From Planctellipticum variicoloris (GTDB lineage Bacteria; Planctomycetota; Planctomycetia; Planctomycetales; Planctomycetaceae): 64,000 nucleotides of DNA. Shown piece after piece: positions 61,485-64,000 of the stretch. The stretch is from NCBI RefSeq assembly GCF_030622045.1, contig NZ_CP130886.1, forward strand, positions 5,588,001 through 5,652,000, read 5' to 3'. A model generated the notes under the pieces. That model saw only the letters and a list, made by a program, of their open reading frames with translations. It did no database searches and had not been told where the DNA came from. The translations under genes and the position numbers were made by a program. Position 1 is the stretch's first letter. Each line of letters begins with the position of its first letter.

Positions 61485-62671
61485 AATCACCGGCCACGAT
61501 TCTGAAACACTTCGATGGTCGTTCCTACAGCGCCGCCGGTCGCCGGTGGTTGTGTCGGCGGATGTAGGAGCGGACGTTTCGCATCAGTTGCGGCATCGTC
61601 GAGCATTTGTGGTTCCGTGTCACGTTGGCGTGTAAGTCCTCCCACGTTCGTTCGATCCGGTTGTGATCCGGACAGTACGGCGGCAGGAAGTGCAGGCGCA
61701 GCCTGCGCCCCAGCGGCGTCGCCAGACTCTCCCGCACCAGTCGGGTCGTATGGATCGCGTAGTTGTCCAGGACGACATGGATCTTCTTCGCCTGCGGATA
61801 GCGCTGCGTCAGCTCCCACAGCAGCAGTACGAACAACGCCGTGTCCTTCCGGTCGCCTTCGATCGCGATCAACTCCTTCGTCCGCGCATCCTGAGCCCCC
61901 GCCAGGTAACGCTTCTCGTTCTTCCCCGGCGTGAGAACCTGTTTCTGCTGCCCGCGGAGCATCCAGTCCTCGCCGATCTTCGGATTGAGATGGATGTCGA
62001 TCTCGTCCTCCCAGACCGCCACTTCGCCCGTCGGCAGATGCGCCACCAGTTCCTCGATCTGCTCCAGACACTGCTGTTTTTCGGCCTCCGGCCACGGACA
62101 CTCGACCGTTGGCTTCGGTCGTCCGCGCCGCGCCCCGATCAGCCGCAAGGCCCGGCTCATCGTCGACAGGCTGATCTTCACACTCGTCCGTCGACGGAGC
62201 GTTGTGATCAGCATCTCCCGCGTCCAGGTCGGCCGCTTCCAGCCGTCCTGCAGCGGATCGCCGGCCACGACCTCCCGCAACTGCGTCAGGTACTCCTCGG
62301 TCAGTTTCCGTGGCCCGTTGCCGCCCCGCCGGTCGAACAAACCGATCTCGCCGTCCTTCCCGTAACGCTGCTCGGTCCGATACACGGTGCTGCGACCGAC
62401 CTTGAGCGAGCGGGCAATCCAGGTGGGAGAACGTCCTTCCAGTCGATGGATCACGATCAGATACCGCGTTCTCAGCCCGGCGTCCTTCAGAAACTTCAAC
62501 TGCTCGGACAACCGCTGCTTGGCGCGCTCCGCCCGGGGTGAAAGAATGCCTTCCATGGGGAACTCCTTCCTTGGTTTGGAGTTGTGATACCTCCAAGGTA
62601 AGGGTTCCCCATCTCGTTTCCACTGCAATCCCTCCGCTCTGCCGCGCGCCTCACATTCGTGGCCGGTGATT
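61485..62671 (-). mobile_element. Intact IS630-family insertion sequence
   Basis: 1187 bp. Ends are perfect 15-bp inverted repeats AATCACCGGCCACGA / TCGTGGCCGGTGATT, and each is flanked by TA (61483-61484 and 62672-62673), the target duplication expected of IS630. Counting flanking bases the symmetry extends to 19 bp (TCTAAATCACCGGCCACGA). The single gene inside is a complete transposase. Removing the element and one TA joins TCGAGAGACGAGAGTC to a TA followed by GAGTCGAGAGCC, an ordinary dispersed repeat of this genome. Confidence 0.92.
61525..62556 (-). CDS. IS630-family transposase
   Basis: 343 aa from ATG 62554-62556, six bases after GGAG; a longer frame to 62628 runs toward the IS end. 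N-terminal helix-turn-helix (RSPTWIARSLKVGRSTVYRT), then a linker, and a DDE catalytic core: AVWEDEIDIHL (first acidic), HVVLDNYAIHTTRLV (second Asp) and LPPYCPDHNRIERTWEDLHANV (final Glu), the classic IS630/Tc1-mariner layout. C-terminus RSYIRRHNHRR is typical. No frameshift or stop is visible, so the copy should be active or recently active. Confidence 0.95.
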   Translation of the reverse strand: MEGILSPRAERAKQRLSEQLKFLKDAGLRTRYLIVIHRLEGRSPTWIARSLKVGRSTVYRTEQRYGKDGEIGLFDRRGGNGPRKLTEEYLTQLREVVAGDPLQDGWKRPTWTREMLITTLRRRTSVKISLSTMSRALRLIGARRGRPKPTVECPWPEAEKQQCLEQIEELVAHLPTGEVAVWEDEIDIHLNPKIGEDWMLRGQQKQVLTPGKNEKRYLAGAQDARTKELIAIEGDRKDTALFVLLLWELTQRYPQAKKIHVVLDNYAIHTTRLVRESLATPLGRRLRLHFLPPYCPDHNRIERTWEDLHANVTRNHKCSTMPQLMRNVRSYIRRHNHRRPAAL

Positions 62672-63300
62672 TAGAGTCGAGAGCCAGAGAATGAGAATCA
62701 AAGAATGATGCTGGCCAGTTGTCCCAGCCCCGGAGGGGCGGAAGAGTCATAGCCCCGCGGCGTGAGCCCGGAGTCGATCGAGTGAGGTTGAGGCGTCAGA
62801 GCCCCGGAGGGGCGAAAGAAGGAATGTGGAGAGAACCGCAGCGCAGCAATGATTGCGCGCACGATCGCGCTGCGCGGGACTCGATGAGTTCGCGATGGGA
62901 ATACGGTGAATTTGATTGTTGTCCGGCCGGACGCGGCGGGGGTGGGGCGTCGTGCCCCGTTCCCTCCGCCGCGGTTTTCGGCTGGCTTCGATCAGGTCAA
63001 CCCCGTGCGGTCACACGTCGGGAGGACTTGACGCCAAGTATCCGCGCACACGAGGTGCGCCCCCGCGAGCCCCTCGGAAGAGAAGCCCGGTTCGGGCCCT
63101 GACCCGGCCCGCTTGTCCGACGTGTGCGCTCGAGCAACGCGGCCATCCGCGTCGTGGATCCAGCCCGCCTCATACCCGACAAGGGAACGCGCTGACACTG
63201 GTTCCGGCGGAGTGCAAGAGCAATTGCCAAGAATTTTCGAAAAAAAGGGCGAAGAGAGGATTTCTGGGATCAGGGCAGGACTGTGGAAGGCGTTGGCGAA
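62672..63300. other. Intergenic region between IS630 and RAYT, with hairpin repeats
   Basis: 629 bp with no convincing gene; frames on both strands lack domain character. It carries two direct copies of a short hairpin GCCCCGGAGGGGC (62727-62739 and 62801-62813, stem GCCCC/GGGGC, loop GGA), 74 bp apart. The stretch 63220-63260 is AT-rich with a run of seven A. Confidence 0.6.
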
Positions 63301-63330
63301 GTAGGGTGAGTCGAGTCTTCGAGGCTCACC
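63301..63330 (+). repeat. REP family 2 element, left flank of RAYT gene
   Basis: GTAG foot, stem GGTGAG/CTCACC, inner TCGA/TCGA and loop GTCT. Identical at 30 of 30 positions to the copy at 63930-63959 in opposite orientation. It ends 14 bp from the RAYT stop codon. Confidence 0.9.
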
Positions 63331-63344
63331 ATCCGTGACTTCTT

Positions 63345-63896
63345 TTATTCCCATTCCCAGTGATCAAATCGCCGAGCCTCGTCTGCGCCGCCCCACTCTT
63401 TCGGATAGTGTCCCAGCCTCACGAACCTGCGGAAAGACGACCAGCGATAATCCGCTACGTGCCGTACCAGGCCGTGCTTCACGGGGTTCCAGTGGATGTA
63501 GTTGACCTTCTCAGAGAGGTCGTCTTCATTCCGACAGAGATGTTCCCAGAAACGTCGCTGCCAGACGCCGCGTTCGCGACGTCTGGCTCTCGAATCCGAT
63601 CGGCTTCCTTCTGTTCCACCATCGGCGAGAAATCGGCGTGTGAACTGTTCCTTGAAGAGCCCCAACCGAATTGAGAATCCATCATCGCCGCGAGGCAATT
63701 GCCAGATGACATGCAGGTGATCGGGCAGAACGACGATCGCGATTGTCTGAAACGGACGGCGTTGACGAACGCGTCGAAAGGCTGAACGCAGGCAAGAGCG
63801 GCCGCGGTTGTCGTTAAAAATACTGCGTCGATCCTGTGCGACCAGCGTGAAGAAATACGTTCCGCCAGGACCATACCATCGCCGATAGTCGGGCAT
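63345..63896 (-). CDS. REP-associated tyrosine transposase (RAYT, Y1/HUH family)
   Basis: 183 aa. The HUH motif is VVLPDHLHVIWQLP (His60, His62), and the single catalytic Tyr133 lies in EKVNYIHWNPVKHGLV, the 'YI..NP...glv' helix. The N-terminal YGPGGTYFFTLVAQDRRSIF and the C-terminal YRWSSFRRFV are also family-typical. RAYTs are single-strand endonucleases that cut and join at REP hairpins using a GTAG foot. Two identical 30-bp GTAG hairpins bracket this gene in inverted orientation, and an inverted pair lies 2 kb away, so the gene and its likely substrate are together. Length is normal for the family. The frame is intact. Confidence 0.93.
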   Translation of the reverse strand: MPDYRRWYGPGGTYFFTLVAQDRRSIFNDNRGRSCLRSAFRRVRQRRPFQTIAIVVLPDHLHVIWQLPRGDDGFSIRLGLFKEQFTRRFLADGGTEGSRSDSRARRRERGVWQRRFWEHLCRNEDDLSEKVNYIHWNPVKHGLVRHVADYRWSSFRRFVRLGHYPKEWGGADEARRFDHWEWE

Positions 63897-63929
63897 GGCA
63901 CCGGTCCATCAAGCTCACGAGTACGAAGT

Positions 63930-63959
63930 GGTGAGCCTCGAAGACTCGACTCACCCTAC
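63930..63959 (-). repeat. REP family 2 element, right flank of RAYT gene
   Basis: Minus-strand copy, identical to 63301-63330. It begins 34 bp upstream of the RAYT start, so it may also lie in the gene's own 5' region. Confidence 0.9.
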
Positions 63960-63973
63960 TCCTTCTCGCTCAA

Positions 63974-64000
63974 TTATTCAGCGGCTGCGTCGAGCGCAGG
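63974..64000 (-). CDS. Possible 3' end of a gene entering from the right edge
   Basis: A minus-strand frame reads PALDAAAE then TAA (63974-63976) and is open to the window edge. Only eight codons are visible, so it may be chance; an Ala-rich acidic tail is common for proteins of this genome type. Confidence 0.2.
   Translation of the reverse strand, partial: PALDAAAE

Noticed and set aside
61487-62623. Second long minus frame inside the IS630 element, possibly a frameshifted transposase
   Set aside because: The 61525-62556 frame contains the complete HTH and DDE residues; the other frame has no recognisable domain, so there is no frameshift.
62727-62813. CRISPR-like direct repeats
   Set aside because: There are only two short palindromic copies and no cas gene; they are an ordinary hairpin repeat.

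Overview
The window is a GC-rich bacterial chromosome segment, almost certainly from a planctomycete (Planctomycetota, Planctomycetales-like). The support is the gene set itself: two PSCyt/DUF1549-DUF1553 proteins, a DUF1559 prepilin-like protein, pre-peptidase C-terminal domain (PPC) repeats, Ser/Thr kinases next to ECF sigma factors, large WD40 proteins, and a TIGR03009-like tandem pair. Intergenic DNA is crowded with short dispersed repeats. No rRNA, tRNA or CRISPR array was seen. Genes are dense and stand on both strands.

Layout. 1-2.4 kb: two tandem paralogous secreted proteins (one cut by the left edge) and a YHS/TRASH-like protein, with GTAG-footed hairpin repeats at their 3' ends. 2.6-7.7 kb: PPC protein and DUF1549/1553 protein. 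7.7-9.3 kb: a more AT-rich two-gene unit, GHKL ATPase plus DUF4325 STAS-like protein. 9.7-14 kb: Ser/Thr kinase facing a 21-repeat WD40 protein. 14.2-18.8 kb: asparagine-synthetase-like protein, HEAT-like protein, radical SAM enzyme and halogenase-like flavoprotein, the best candidate here for an undescribed biosynthetic or modification system. 18.8-24.9 kb: csrA with a long structured leader, cupin, small proteins, DUF2079 membrane protein, SH3-domain protein. 25-29.2 kb: a seven-heme cytochrome c divergent from an ECF sigma/anti-sigma/PDZ operon. 29.4-34 kb: PfkB kinase, lipid kinase, kdsA and a transglutaminase-like lipoprotein. 34-37.9 kb: zinc-ribbon membrane protein, DUF1559 protein and metallopeptidase. 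38-45.7 kb: propeller-like protein, a PSCyt1-PSCyt2-PSD1 protein, MFS and NCS2 transporters. 45.8-51.2 kb: Cys-rich small protein and a YbhGFSR-like ABC exporter operon. 51.3-55.3 kb: ECF sigma factor, kinase fused to an FGE-like domain, STN-like protein. 56-61 kb: LPS core genes (hldE, heptosyltransferase, GT4), a Nudix hydrolase and fabI. 61.2-64 kb: a mobile and repeat zone with an intact IS630 element and a REP-associated tyrosine transposase (RAYT) bracketed by its likely REP palindromes.

Functional themes. kdsA at 31 kb and hldE-heptosyltransferase-GT4 at 56-60 kb point to a Kdo/heptose LPS in this organism. Signalling is by ECF sigma factors, kinases and a GHKL/STAS pair. The repeats are not just filler: two GTAG-footed hairpin families look like REP elements, at least five genes take their stop codon from a dispersed repeat, and the IS630 copy has split one of these repeats.
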